Of a stretch of 64,000 bases of DNA, positions 1-9,404 are shown one piece after another. The first letter of the stretch is position 1. Each line of letters starts with the position of its first letter. Source of the DNA: an uncultured Poribacteria bacterium (lineage in GTDB: Bacteria; Poribacteria; WGA-4E; WGA-3G); assembly GCA_951828385.1 (NCBI GenBank), contig OX639973.1:4641200-4705199 (forward strand), given 5' to 3'. Position numbers and translations under genes: made by a program. The notes under the pieces were generated by a model, which was given only the letters and a program-made list of their open reading frames with translations, was not told where the DNA came from and did no database searches.

Positions 1-3000
1 AGGCAATCTGCCCAGCTTGGAACAACGAGTTCTGCACGAACGGAATCACCGTCTTCTTATCGGATTTTTCAACCGGCGCTGCGATTGTATTGATTTCAAA
101 GAAGGTGCTTACGGCCTGACGACTTGTATCTATATAGGGTTGTAAGTCAGTTCCGACTGCGTCAGAGAAGAGGGAGCGTGCTTTATCGGCATAGAGGAAA
201 CCGAGGGTATATTGCGCGGCGGCTTTTTCTGCCACACTCGCGTTCGGGTTCGACTTCGTACGACTCAAGGCTTCCACCGCTTCGGCGATAGCTTCATCTA
301 AGCGTCCCAATTCAGCATAAAGCGTTGAGCGACGGTTACCAGCATCAGCGACCATTGAGGCGATATTCGTATTTTCCGAACCGCTATAGTCACCGATGAG
401 GGTTTGGAAGACTTCCAACGCTTTATCGGACTGTTTCAGTTTGTCCTGATAAATCAGACCCATCCGGTAGTAGGATTGCGCTTTTGTCAGCGGATCCTCG
501 ACCAATTCAATAGCGTTCTGGTAACTCATCAACGCCTCCTCATTTGCTTGGAGTTGTTCCTCTTGCGCGAATGCCATGGCAAAGTAGGAACGACCCTTCA
601 GGTCAACGTCTTCAGAGTTTTCAATAATATACTGATACTCTTGCACCGCGGCGGCATGGTCGCCAAGGATGCCGTTGAGTTCAGCGAGCCGTGAGTGGGC
701 TTGGAAAACCAGCGTCTTCCGCGCTTCATCTTCGGTCTTACCTTCTTGTGCCGTAACTCGGCGGAACGCATCCGCTGCGCCTTTGGAGTCCTCTAACCCT
801 AACAAGGCTAAACCAGCAGTGTAATTAGCACTGATCAGGTTATTCGCGTCGTTCGTCAGGGTCGGTACTTTTTCAGCGGCACTCACGGCGTTCTGGAGGC
901 TCAGTTTCTTGCTACCCGCATCTGTCGCCGCTTGTGCAATTTGATAGTGACACACCGCTGCTTGGTATTGGGCGTTTGGTGCTAATTCGCTATTCGGGAA
1001 GGTTTGCACAAAGAAGAGATACTCTGCAAGGGCTTCGTCGTAGCGTTTTTCACTATAATAGGTGTGCCCAATCTTCAATTGTGAACGGCTGCGTACCACT
1101 TCCGGCGCGCCGGTGTTGTCAACAACACGCTTCAGAGAAGTTACGAGCGTGTCAACATCGACGGTTTCACCCGTGTTTTCAATCGCGGTCGCTTTAACCA
1201 ATTCGATTTGCCCGAGTACTTTAAGGATCAGCTCATTGTCGCTTGACCCGAATTTTTCGTGCGCTTCGTCAACGAGCTCAAAGATCAGACCCCACTTATC
1301 AGTAGCGTTCTGCTTTTGGGCGGCATCACGATAAGAAAGTGCTAAGCCGTAATAGGCTTCAGCAAGGTTCGGACTGTCAGGATAGTCCGTAATCACGCGT
1401 TTGAAAGCAGTTTCGGCAGAGGCCAAGCGTTCCGGTTTTTCAGGCGCGACTTCGTAGTAGCAGATCCCTACGAGATACAGCGCATCATCAGCATATTCAC
1501 CCGTCGGGTTGCCATCAACCACGGCTTGATACTGAACGGCGGCTTCTTCAAACCGTTCCTCCGCGCGGAGCAGGTCTGCGAGTTTGATTTCTGCCAACGA
1601 GCGGTTGTCAGCATCTGCAAGTTGGTCTAAAATGGAATTGTAGTAGTTAATCGCGCCCTCTTTATCGCCTTCTTTAACATGACTGTTAGCGATAAGGAGC
1701 AGGGCGCGTTCGTAGTATTCACTCGTTTCCGGGATAGAGGCGTACCGTTCGCGCGCTTGCAGCCAGTCGCCGAGCATCTCGTGGGAAAGTGCTTCGTTCA
1801 TGAAACAGGCTTCTACCTGCGCACCCCGTTCACTGAAGTCGTCATAACGTTCCTCAGCGATGCCGGGGAGGAAGGCTTCGTCATTAAACATAGCGACCGC
1901 CTGTTGATACGCTGCCACAGACTTCTGGAGATGTTCTTGATTGAAGCCTTCACCCGCATCGCCTTCCTGATAACCTTCAGGTTTGGAGGCTTCGTAATAG
2001 GAACGACCTTCAAAGAATTTACCCATCAACTTGACGCGGTGGAACTTCGGTAGATCGCGGTACTCCCACAATTTGGCATATTCTTGGGCAGCTTCAGTGT
2101 ACTGTTTGAATTCCGTCCGTTTGATGTCAGCGAACCGGAGTTGTACCTCTGCTGCGAGGATGTCGAACTCGTTGTCGTTTTTGTTCTTTTCGATGAACTC
2201 ACGGGCGACCGTTTCGAGCTCTTCCTGCCGTCCCAAGTCGTTAAGTGCCCAAATCGCGCCGTAGAGTGCATGCGGGGCAACGGGGTCTTGCGGGTAGTCG
2301 TCAATTGTTTTCTGATACCACTGCAAGGCGAGTTCAAGCGTTGCCATGCTAGCTTCGGTCTCTCCAGCCTTCCGTTGATTGGTGCCGAGTTTGTAGTACG
2401 CCTCACCGATTTGGAAGGAGCAATACGGGATGTAATCACTTCTGTCTGAGTGTTCGTTGATCACGCGTTCGTAAGCGACAGTCGCCTCACTCCAGTTCGA
2501 TAACTCGAAATGGCTATCAGCGATACCGATTTTCGCCTCAGCGATGAATTCACTCTCCGGATATTGTTCGAGGAGCAGGTTGTAGGAGACGATTGCGTTT
2601 TCATAGTCGCCCTGATCAAAGTAAGTCAGCCCGATGGCAGACTGGATTTCCGCTTGGAGTCCGCGATCGGCAGTGTTTTGGAGGGCTAACTCGTAATTGA
2701 CGCGGGCGTTGTCATAGTCTTTTTGACGTGCGTAAATCGCACCTTGGTCAAAATACGCTGCTGTGACGTATTGGCTCTCAGGGAACTGCGTAATGAAGTT
2801 GGTGTACCGGCCAATCGCCTCATCATCCCTACCGAGTTGGTTCAAACTGAAAGCCGCTTTATACATTGCTTCGGCTTGCAGCTCCGGATAATTTTTGTAC
2901 TCTTCTGTCGCGATCTTGTCGAACTCCTGATAGGACTGCTCGTAGTTGGTCTCGTTGAGGAACGACTGAGCAATGAAGTATTGCGCATCGTCCTTAAAAT

Positions 3001-3571
3001 CGGAATTCGGGAAACCGTCAAGTACGGATTTGAATGCCTGTCGCGAGTCTTCGTAGTTCTGCAGTTTATAGTTCAGCTGCCCGATAGTATACCAAGCGTT
3101 CTCAACGAAGAGACTGTTCGGGAAGTTCTCAATCAGCTGCATGAACTTCGGTTCAGCGAGCTCGTACTGCTCAGTCCGGTAGAGGATGTGGCCCCAGAGG
3201 TATGTTAATCCCTCTTGGTGTTTCGGGATCGTTGCTGTCGGGGCGACCTTTTCAATGTACTCTATCGCCGTATCGTAGTGATTCACATCGCCAGACTGTT
3301 CGGCGAGCCGTGCGTAACAGACTCCGATCTTATAATTGGCGAGTGTAGGAAAATCTTTGTCAATAACTTCGGTCTTCACACCACGCTTCGTTGATTCTTC
3401 GAGTGCCTCGTGATACTTAGCAATTGCGCCTTCATAATCCGCTTGACCGTAGAGGTCTTCAGCGGAATTGTAGAGTTGTTCCACCTTTTTGGAGCTACCC
3501 ATCATGAAAGGTGAAAGGAGTGCAACCACTAAAGCGAGGCCACCAATAATGCCCAAAATCCTTGGGTTCAT
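1..3571 (-). CDS. Giant TPR-repeat protein, C-terminus beyond window edge
   Basis: An uninterrupted minus-strand reading frame runs from ATG at 3571 to the window edge, about 1190 codons without a stop. The first ~25 residues (MNPRILGIIGGLALVVALL) form a membrane anchor or signal peptide. The rest is repeated TPR-like units with motifs such as NAWYTIGQLNYK and ANYKIGVCYARLAE, and it is rich in Tyr, Ala and acidic residues. Such proteins usually scaffold envelope or protein complexes; the partner cannot be told from sequence. The ribosome site AAGGAG lies 7 bases upstream of the ATG. Alternative: an outer-membrane-assembly or cell-division TPR factor (YbgF/BamD-like repeats). The family assignment is solid, the function is unknown. 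Confidence 0.85.
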   Translation of the reverse strand, partial: MNPRILGIIGGLALVVALLSPFMMGSSKKVEQLYNSAEDLYGQADYEGAIAKYHEALEESTKRGVKTEVIDKDFPTLANYKIGVCYARLAEQSGDVNHYDTAIEYIEKVAPTATIPKHQEGLTYLWGHILYRTEQYELAEPKFMQLIENFPNSLFVENAWYTIGQLNYKLQNYEDSRQAFKSVLDGFPNSDFKDDAQYFIAQSFLNETNYEQSYQEFDKIATEEYKNYPELQAEAMYKAAFSLNQLGRDDEAIGRYTNFITQFPESQYVTAAYFDQGAIYARQKDYDNARVNYELALQNTADRGLQAEIQSAIGLTYFDQGDYENAIVSYNLLLEQYPESEFIAEAKIGIADSHFELSNWSEATVAYERVINEHSDRSDYIPYCSFQIGEAYYKLGTNQRKAGETEASMATLELALQWYQKTIDDYPQDPVAPHALYGAIWALNDLGRQEELETVAREFIEKNKNDNEFDILAAEVQLRFADIKRTEFKQYTEAAQEYAKLWEYRDLPKFHRVKLMGKFFEGRSYYEASKPEGYQEGDAGEGFNQEHLQKSVAAYQQAVAMFNDEAFLPGIAEERYDDFSERGAQVEACFMNEALSHEMLGDWLQARERYASIPETSEYYERALLLIANSHVKEGDKEGAINYYNSILDQLADADNRSLAEIKLADLLRAEERFEEAAVQYQAVVDGNPTGEYADDALYLVGICYYEVAPEKPERLASAETAFKRVITDYPDSPNLAEAYYGLALSYRDAAQKQNATDKWGLIFELVDEAHEKFGSSDNELILKVLGQIELVKATAIENTGETVDVDTLVTSLKRVVDNTGAPEVVRSRSQLKIGHTYYSEKRYDEALAEYLFFVQTFPNSELAPNAQYQAAVCHYQIAQAATDAGSKKLSLQNAVSAAEKVPTLTNDANNLISANYTAGLALLGLEDSKGAADAFRRVTAQEGKTEDEARKTLVFQAHSRLAELNGILGDHAAAVQEYQYIIENSEDVDLKGRSYFAMAFAQEEQLQANEEALMSYQNAIELVEDPLTKAQSYYRMGLIYQDKLKQSDKALEVFQTLIGDYSGSENTNIASMVADAGNRRSTLYAELGRLDEAIAEAVEALSRTKSNPNASVAEKAAAQYTLGFLYADKARSLFSDAVGTDLQPYIDTSRQAVSTFFEINTIAAPVEKSDKKTVIPFVQNSLFQAGQIA

Positions 3572-3637
3572 TTATATTCTCCTTGTTTACATCGGCGCCC
3601 TGAAAGCACGCCAATGAGAATTAGATACTCTAATTAG

Positions 3638-3733
3638 TTATCAGTTATCAGTTGTCAGTAAAGAAACAACTTACGCCTATGGTTATCAGTTGTCAGTATT
3701 CCTCTGAGTACTGACAACCGAGTACTGACAACT
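3638..3733. repeat. TTATCAGTTNTCAG-type intergenic repeat tract
   Basis: The 168-base gap between the TPR gene and the anti-sigma gene is mostly copies of a TCAGTTATCAG / TCAGTACTCAG unit, followed by the inverted form (CTGACAACTGAGTACTGACAAC). Related tracts occur in many other gaps of this window, for example near 7110, 12280, 22777, 23020, 30295 and 37500. They can fold into hairpins and contain no gene. Confidence 0.7.
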
Positions 3734-3739
3734 ATCTTA

Positions 3740-4702
3740 CTACAATTCTATTGGATCGTAAACCGCTGCGACAGATAACATTTCCAGCGGTACATCTAAC
3801 AATTTTTCTGAAATTTGTGAAAAACCTTTCGATTCACTGCGTTTGCGTTCATATTGTTGGCGCGCGTGCTGTCCTGTATTGATACCTCGCAACAACAGCA
3901 GGGCATACCGATCCTCGGTTACCACATCTCGGCTCGTCAGACGTGCCCAGATTGCACCTTGGGCAGGAAACTCAGCATACGCAAGCAATTCCGAATCGAT
4001 GCCCAAGGCAACGCTCGGAACCGCATCCGAACTCTCCTTACGGAGTTTAGCAAAAATATATCCATCTACCATCGGTTCATCGGTGAATTTCCAGACCTCG
4101 GAACCAGAGTCTACAGCCGGTATTTCCGTTGTACGTTCACTATTTATATTTCGGCGGATACCGATCCGGTGTACCGCCGTCTTGTCCTGCTGGATGGTAA
4201 GTGTTACGGCGGGCTGTAAGGCGGCAGATGGCAAACGTACATGCTCTCCGTTATCGTACAGCGAAACTTGTGTTAAAAGGAACGGTGCTGCAATCAACAC
4301 CGTCATCGCTAAGGCAAGAACGTAGTACGGTAAAGCGTGTCGTCTTATGGAGATAAACCTGCTTGGACGGAAATGATCCGTGTATCGGTGTATCTGTGTC
4401 CGCAGCTGCCATCCGAGACGCGTCGCTGCTGCAGCGAACCGTTGATGAACCGCAGTCGGCGCACTCTGTTCAATACGGTGCTGAAGTTTCGCTGTAAACT
4501 GAGCATAATAGGCATCGGACGCATCCGGTTCAACGTAGAAGTTTTTCAAGAGATACTGCGTCTTTTTCAGGGCGGCGACTTCTCGTTGACACGACTGACA
4601 GGAACGGATGTGCGATGCGACAGCAGCTGCCTGCCGTTCAGATAGCGTCCCGTCTATATAGTCAGAGATACGGTATTCTATTTTCTGACACTTCGTTCTC
4701 AT
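3740..4702 (-). CDS. Membrane-anchored zinc-binding anti-sigma factor
   Basis: The product is 320 aa when started at ATG 4702, which has GGGGAG 7 bases upstream; a longer GTG-started frame to 4759 lacks a good ribosome site. The N-terminal ~70 residues form a ZAS/zf-HC2 domain with the H-x3-C-x2-C signature (SHIRSCQSCQ). One transmembrane helix follows at about residues 125-150 (LPYYVLALAMTVLIAAPFLL), then a ~160-residue presumably periplasmic domain. Such proteins hold the partner ECF sigma factor inactive until an envelope or redox signal arrives. The gene lies directly downstream of the sigma gene on the same strand, the usual pairing. The C-terminal sensor domain is not recognised. Confidence 0.88.
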   Translation of the reverse strand: MRTKCQKIEYRISDYIDGTLSERQAAAVASHIRSCQSCQREVAALKKTQYLLKNFYVEPDASDAYYAQFTAKLQHRIEQSAPTAVHQRFAAAATRLGWQLRTQIHRYTDHFRPSRFISIRRHALPYYVLALAMTVLIAAPFLLTQVSLYDNGEHVRLPSAALQPAVTLTIQQDKTAVHRIGIRRNINSERTTEIPAVDSGSEVWKFTDEPMVDGYIFAKLRKESSDAVPSVALGIDSELLAYAEFPAQGAIWARLTSRDVVTEDRYALLLLRGINTGQHARQQYERKRSESKGFSQISEKLLDVPLEMLSVAAVYDPIEL

Positions 4703-4789
4703 TGAGATTCTCCCCGACATTGCGTACATCCAATTAATTGGTGGTGATGTTTGAAACACCTACAGCCGTGTCCAACTGAAACCGTAGGG

Positions 4790-5374
4790 CTAAATCGCAC
4801 TCGCTTCCATGTAGGGTTTGAGTAAAGTTCGGAGTTTCTTGCGTGCATAGTGTAACCGAGACCGGACTGTTCCCTCAGAGCAGTTAAGGATTGATGCGAT
4901 CTCCGCGTGCGTTAACCCCTCAAATTCATGGAGGATTACCACCGTCCGATGCTTAAGCGGCAAATTGTTGACTGCCTCTGTGACGTATTGCCGGAGTTCT
5001 GCTTTCTCTGCTTGTGTGTGCGGGTCATTTGCAAGCTGCGCACGATAGCGGGTGGACACCTCGTATGCCGCTTCTGGGGTTGTTTCAATTGTAGATTCGC
5101 GCTGCCGTTCTCTACGCTTGACGAAGTTGAGTGCCTCGTTCACAGTTATCCGGTAGAGCCACGTCTCGAAAGCAGCATCCCGCCGGAACGTGTGAATTGA
5201 GTGGTAAACCTTAATAAAGGTTTCCTGCATCACATCGTCAGCATCAGCGTGGTTCTTGGTAATCTGCACGGCGAGGCGGTACACCATCCGTTTATATCTT
5301 TCCACCAGTGGTGCTAATGCTGTCTCGTCGCCTTCACACAGATCGGCAATGAGCAAAGCTTCCGTTCTATCCAC
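4790..5374 (-). CDS. ECF-type RNA polymerase sigma factor (RpoE-like)
   Basis: This 194-aa protein has sigma region 2 (DADDVMQETFIKVYHSI, then the promoter-melting stretch FETWLYRITVNEALNFVKRR) and region 4 with its helix-turn-helix (LTHAEIASILNCSEGTVRSR). Regions 1.2 and 3 are missing, as in group 4 ECF sigmas. Translation starts at GTG 5374 with GAGGAG 8 bases upstream. The cognate anti-sigma gene follows. A plausible promoter lies at 5509-5537. ECF sigmas direct RNA polymerase to stress or envelope regulons; the signal here is unknown. Confidence 0.93.
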   Translation of the reverse strand: MDRTEALLIADLCEGDETALAPLVERYKRMVYRLAVQITKNHADADDVMQETFIKVYHSIHTFRRDAAFETWLYRITVNEALNFVKRRERQRESTIETTPEAAYEVSTRYRAQLANDPHTQAEKAELRQYVTEAVNNLPLKHRTVVILHEFEGLTHAEIASILNCSEGTVRSRLHYARKKLRTLLKPYMEASAI

Positions 5375-5508
5375 CGAACTTTCTCCTCAAGATTTCTAAC
5401 TGATTCATAACTTAGACAACACTTTTTCAAAAACCGTTCAAAAAATTTTGGTTCTCAGTTCTCAGTTCTCGATTTTCAGTATATTTTGACAAGATTCTTG
5501 ACTGCCTT

Positions 5509-5537
5509 ATCTTATAATATTTCTAATTATTTGTCAA
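5509..5537 (-). promoter_or_regulatory. Putative promoter of the sigma/anti-sigma operon
   Basis: On the minus strand TTGACA (5537-5532) is followed after 17 bases by TAAGAT (5514-5509). It lies 135 bases upstream of the sigma start codon. The -35 is perfect; the -10 is weaker. Confidence 0.5.
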
Positions 5538-5634
5538 GGATATTTATAGCATTAATCAGAGCCATACCGCACCGGATCCTTAAAAAAGACGTGAAATCCA
5601 ATAATTTCTTAAAAATTGAATGGCTCTGTAGCAT

Positions 5635-5760
5635 TATAGTGAATCCTAAAAATAAATAGATACATTCGTACCACAAACTTCCAGTTTGTGCCAGTCTGAA
5701 TGCCTGTTATAGGTATTCAGACTGTTTGAGAGTGCCCAATTAATTCTAAACTTTACTATA
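5635..5760. mobile_element. 126-bp MITE, family 1 (TATAGT ends), copy 1
   Basis: The element begins TATAGTGAATCC and ends TTTACTATA, so the ends are imperfect inverted repeats flanked by TA. Inside are two hairpins: CACAAACT-TCC-AGTTTGTG, and CAGTCTGAATGCC with its complement seven bases on (one wobble in this copy). Nearly identical copies are at 51728-51888 and 60778-60903. TA flanks and these ends suggest a non-autonomous derivative of an IS630/Tc1-mariner-type element, which is an inference. Confidence 0.8.
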
Positions 5761-5814
5761 AAGAAAGTTTTGATTCACCAAAGTCCCTCTTAACTGAAAA
5801 CCGACAACTATACA

Positions 5815-5850
5815 CAAAAAAAGGGCAGCGCATTAAAAATACGCTGCCCT
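5815..5850 (-). terminator. Rho-independent terminator of the lipoprotein gene
   Basis: On the minus strand GGGCAGCG (5849-5842) pairs with CGCTGCCC (5830-5823) and is followed by a run of T. It sits just downstream of the stop codon at 5873. Confidence 0.8.
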
Positions 5851-5872
5851 TATTATCGAAATAGCCTCGATT

Positions 5873-6532
5873 TTACTCTTTACCCTTGGTTGTAAAGGTT
5901 ACACTAACTTCAGTTTCGTTACCAGCAGCATCAGCGACTTTACCTGCGATAACATAGGTAGTCTCGTTGCCGATCTCTTTGCCTTTGACGAGGTCAAGTG
6001 TGCCTTTGGTACCTTCGACATCGCCGATCCAACCGACATCGTCGCCAGCTTCAGTTTGCAGCGCGATGTTACCAGAGACCTCTTCACTGAAGGTAATTTC
6101 AATTACCCCGTCGGTGTTGATTCCTTCCGGATCAACATCTTCTTCGCCGTCTTCGACGGTTCCGCCGGTGACTGTCGGAGCTTCGTTATCCGCAGCTTTG
6201 ACAGTGTAGCTAAGGGAAGTGCTACCGTCGCCATTTGTCCAACTGACAGCGAGCGTGAGTGCACCCTCTGCGAAGGGACCAGCAACAGTACGCGTTTTAC
6301 CACCACCTGTAACGGTTGCACCGGGAACTGTTACTTCGCCAGGGTCGCTACTAAAGGTGAGTGTGATGTTAGTATTCGCGGCGATCTCGGAGCCGCCCGC
6401 CGGGGCTGCCGACGAGAATTCAGCTGCTGCGACTTCTTCTTCATCTTCTTCACCGCCGCCGCAACCGACTATAAGCGAGAGAGCAAACAGGGCTGCCAAT
6501 ACTAAAGCGAAAGTTCTAAACATTTTTGCCAT
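5873..6532 (-). CDS. Secreted lipoprotein with Ig-like (Big_5-type) domains
   Basis: The product is 219 aa when started at ATG 6532 (MAKMFRT), which has AAGGAG 9 bases upstream. A signal peptide ends in a lipobox (LSLIVGCGGG), so the mature protein should be lipid-anchored at the Cys. An acidic linker follows. Then come two beta-rich segments: SAAPAGGSEIAANTNITLTF, and a second with the typical Big_5 wording EDVDPEGINTDGVIEITFSE. Such domains mediate adhesion or structural roles outside the cell; no catalytic residues are seen. The gene has its own terminator and three candidate promoters up to 530 bases upstream, giving an unusually long leader. Confidence 0.8.
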   Translation of the reverse strand: MAKMFRTFALVLAALFALSLIVGCGGGEEDEEEVAAAEFSSAAPAGGSEIAANTNITLTFSSDPGEVTVPGATVTGGGKTRTVAGPFAEGALTLAVSWTNGDGSTSLSYTVKAADNEAPTVTGGTVEDGEEDVDPEGINTDGVIEITFSEEVSGNIALQTEAGDDVGWIGDVEGTKGTLDLVKGKEIGNETTYVIAGKVADAAGNETEVSVTFTTKGKE

Positions 6533-6651
6533 TAGAGTTAACTCCTTAAATTGTAAATTTATCAAAATACACCCTTCGGATAGGGTGTCCTAAAACTTTC
6601 GGTCCTTTCCCGTAGACAGAAATTGTGCCTTTGGGAAATTCCTGGTCCCGC

Positions 6652-6682
6652 TGTCGGTGTTGAGTGTACAATTCAACACCGA
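6652..6682 (-). promoter_or_regulatory. Leader hairpin upstream of the lipoprotein gene
   Basis: GTCGGTGTTGA and its exact reverse complement TCAACACCGAC are separated by nine bases, giving an 11-bp stem inside the long 5' leader. There is no following T run in the sense direction, so it is more likely an RNA stability or regulatory hairpin than a terminator. Confidence 0.5.
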
Positions 6683-6925
6683 CTGGAACCCACGATCATA
6701 TTCTCGGTAAGTCGAGTAACGTAGGGCTATTTCGTTTGTTGTTCTCTCCGCAGCGCGTCAAGAACAAACCGACACGTTGAGAACAGAATTTCGCGAGGAC
6801 AGTTAACTGTAAAAAGATTCCATTGGAACGTTAAACGCCTCGCCCGAAAGTCAATATCTAAACGAGTACCTTAAAGTTTAGCAAAAATTGCAAACTTTGT
6901 AAAGGTAAAATACGGATTTTCCGAA

Positions 6926-7005
6926 ATTATACAAAAATTAGTCTCTTTTGTCAAGAAAAAACTACATTGTTACGCAAATTTTACCTTAAATCTAAACGTT
7001 GTCAA
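6926..7005 (-). promoter_or_regulatory. Two tandem promoters for the lipoprotein gene
   Basis: On the minus strand a perfect consensus promoter, TTGACA (6954-6949)-N17-TATAAT (6931-6926), is preceded by TTGACA (7005-7000)-N16-TAAAAT (6983-6978). A third candidate lies at 7056-7084 (TTGCTT-N17-TATACT). Transcripts would have leaders of about 390-520 nt before the ATG at 6532. Confidence 0.65.
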
Positions 7006-7181
7006 GAAAAAAAAGACACACGCCGATAACAATCAAGCTTAAGGACGTATATAGTATACCACAAATCCGAAAAAAAAGCAATAAATTTCTTAAGGGCTGG
7101 CGGCTGTCAGCCATCAGTTAAGAGAGGTTCTGGTGAGTCAGCCCTTTCTTTAACTGTGTACTGACAACTGAGTACTGATAA

Positions 7182-8141
7182 CTACTTCTCAAACAGCCCC
7201 ATTTGTTCACTTGCAGTGCCGCTCGCGTACGTCTCAAGACGTTCCGGGTGTGTCAGCACATCAACGACCTTATGAACCTCTGTAGGTGCGAACGGAAACG
7301 CGCCAGTCCTGATGAGTTCCCTCGGCCCCTCGCTCAGGGCAGATTGCGTATCCCACCGACACGCGAGCACGGTTCTGTCCTGACGCTGTGCATATCGTGC
7401 CGTATGCATCGCACCACCCGTTTTTGGTGCCTCAACGACGATTGTTGCCATAGAAAGCCCACTAATAATACGATTGCGTTGTATTAGGTTGCCCGGCGAC
7501 GGTGTTGTCGGGAACGGGTGTTCTGAAAACAGGCAACCGTGTTCATAGACCTTCATCGCGAGTGGGTTGTTCTGGACTGGATAGATCGCGGACAAATCTG
7601 TACCGACGACTCCGACAGTTTTTCCCATCCCCGCCAGCGCGCCGGAATGCGCATACGTATCAATACCGGTGGCGAGTCCACTGACAATCGTAAATCCAGC
7701 AAGTACAAGCTGCGTCGCCAGCGAGAGCGTCAACTGAATCCCTTCAATACTCGGTGTTTTGCTCCCGACAATCGCCACGCAGCGTTCGTCGAGCTCGGTT
7801 AATGTGCCGACGCTGCACAAGATGCCCGGCGCGTCGGGGAGATGCTTCAGTTGTGAGGGGTAGCAGGTATCTTCGGGACACATCACCCGGACTTCCTGAG
7901 CTTTGAGTGCATCAAGCCTTTCGCGAAACGTTGGAAAATTACCCGATACCGTGAGTATCCGTGAGGCGAGCACCGGGTTGAAGGAGGGTAACCGCGCGAT
8001 TTCGGGGAGTTCTGCTTCAAAGATTGCCCGCGCACTCCCGAAACGTGCTATTAACCGTCTGATCCGCACGCTGCCAAGCCCTTCAACGGAGGCAAGAGCT
8101 AACCAGTATTCAAGAGGCGTTTTTTCTTCTGAGTCGGTCAT
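7182..8141 (-). CDS. dprA: DNA processing protein DprA
   Basis: This 319-aa protein loads RecA on incoming single-stranded DNA during natural transformation. After an N-terminal helix-hairpin-helix/SAM-like region (residues ~10-75) comes the Rossmann-like DprA domain with family motifs: AIVGSKTPSIEG, SGLATGIDTYAH and QRNRIISGLS. The usual extra C-terminal winged helix is short or missing. The gene stands alone on the minus strand next to an IS605-type element. Identification is firm; competence of the host is inferred only. Confidence 0.93.
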   Translation of the reverse strand: MTDSEEKTPLEYWLALASVEGLGSVRIRRLIARFGSARAIFEAELPEIARLPSFNPVLASRILTVSGNFPTFRERLDALKAQEVRVMCPEDTCYPSQLKHLPDAPGILCSVGTLTELDERCVAIVGSKTPSIEGIQLTLSLATQLVLAGFTIVSGLATGIDTYAHSGALAGMGKTVGVVGTDLSAIYPVQNNPLAMKVYEHGCLFSEHPFPTTPSPGNLIQRNRIISGLSMATIVVEAPKTGGAMHTARYAQRQDRTVLACRWDTQSALSEGPRELIRTGAFPFAPTEVHKVVDVLTHPERLETYASGTASEQMGLFEK

Positions 8142-8262
8142 GTTAGGTGTATAAGCGAGGGTACCATGAAGTCATAGGTACCCACTACCTAAAGGTAGGG
8201 GCTTGCGCTTCCTCGCGACTGCGGTTTTCTCAGAGAGTCCACCGTCTTATTATCGCTCCACT

Positions 8263-9375
8263 TTAGGCGGCCAAGCCCGCCCGTTTGATATTGATAGCAG
8301 CGTTTATGTCTCTGTCATGGTGAGAACCACATTCAGGACATGTCCACTGTCTATCTGAAAGAGAGAGGTCTTGATTATGGTATCCACAATCACTGCACGG
8401 TTTTGTTGTCGCAGTCCATTGACTGATTTGCTCAAGTTTTTTACCGTGTTTTGCACACTTCTGTTTTAGTATCTGTATGAACTGATAGAAGGCGTGGTCA
8501 GAGACTTTGCGGCCCCAAAGGCGTTTCATACCCTCAAGGTTCAGGGTTTCAAAACAGAGTATATCAAACTCCGTGCAAAGTTCGGTGGCAAGTTTCCATT
8601 GCCAATCTTCTCTTTGGCGGGCGACTTTTCTGTGGTGCCTCGCCAAAGCACGGACGCAACGCCACCAATTATTAGAGCCTTTGACTTTACGACTCAGTGC
8701 CTTACTCAGGGATCGCAACGTTTTCAGGGATTGTTTCAGAAACTGGGGTGAGTGTATCTTATTGCCTTCGTCGCTTGTAAGGAATGTTTTGTTTCCGTAA
8801 TCAAACCCTGCGCTCTTACCCGTCTTGGGTTTCGGTTCCGAATCATCAACATTCTCACACGAAAAGCATAGCCAATAGTCACCGCACTTATCACGTTTGA
8901 GTGTAATCGTCTTAATTAGACCTTTGATTTCTCGGTGTTTGTGAAAGGAGAACCATGTATCTATACAGTTGATTTTGATACGGTTCTCGTCAAGTATGTA
9001 GCCTGCTTGCGTAAACGTCATGGAGTTGTATTTCTGACGCGGTTTGATCTTCGGGAATCCTACTTTACGGGTCGTCAAGCCTGCTTTGCGGTCTTTTATA
9101 TTCTCAAAGAAAGCGTCCCGAGATGTGCCGTAACGCAGGACAACGTCTTGCACAACTTGACTTGGCAAGTCTGACCAATGCGGTTTGGTTGTCTTCTTCA
9201 GTTTTGTGACGTGTGCTTTCAAACGATACATAGATATGTTCTTACCAAATATACGGTAATATCTACGATCAAGCCGCATAATATGGAGGTGTATCTGCCA
9301 CATATCGTCAATCATATTACCAATCCTAACTGTGTTAGACTGGCTCTGAAGTTTAAACTTGTATGCTTTTCTCAT
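8263..9375 (-). CDS. tnpB: TnpB, RNA-guided RuvC nuclease of IS605 type
   Basis: This 370-aa OrfB/TnpB protein is a predicted RNA-guided DNA nuclease, the ancestor type of Cas12. RuvC motifs are intact: the first Asp in SAGFDYGNKTF, the Glu in LCFETLNLEGM, and the last Asp in DRDINAAINIK. A four-Cys zinc ribbon (CSDCGYHN ... CPECGSHHDRD) lies just before the third motif. Length is normal for the family. The start at ATG 9375 is preceded in frame by TGA nine bases upstream, exactly as in the second copy. Protein identity to that copy looks low, so the two are not recent duplicates. Confidence 0.92.
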   Translation of the reverse strand: MRKAYKFKLQSQSNTVRIGNMIDDMWQIHLHIMRLDRRYYRIFGKNISMYRLKAHVTKLKKTTKPHWSDLPSQVVQDVVLRYGTSRDAFFENIKDRKAGLTTRKVGFPKIKPRQKYNSMTFTQAGYILDENRIKINCIDTWFSFHKHREIKGLIKTITLKRDKCGDYWLCFSCENVDDSEPKPKTGKSAGFDYGNKTFLTSDEGNKIHSPQFLKQSLKTLRSLSKALSRKVKGSNNWWRCVRALARHHRKVARQREDWQWKLATELCTEFDILCFETLNLEGMKRLWGRKVSDHAFYQFIQILKQKCAKHGKKLEQISQWTATTKPCSDCGYHNQDLSLSDRQWTCPECGSHHDRDINAAINIKRAGLAA

Positions 9376-9404
9376 GGACTCTCAAGTCTCAAGCGTTTAT
9401 CCCC

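Noticed and set aside
3638-3733. CRISPR array from the repeated TCAG units
   Set aside because: Units are 7-11 bases, irregular and without unique spacers of constant size, and no cas gene is in the window.
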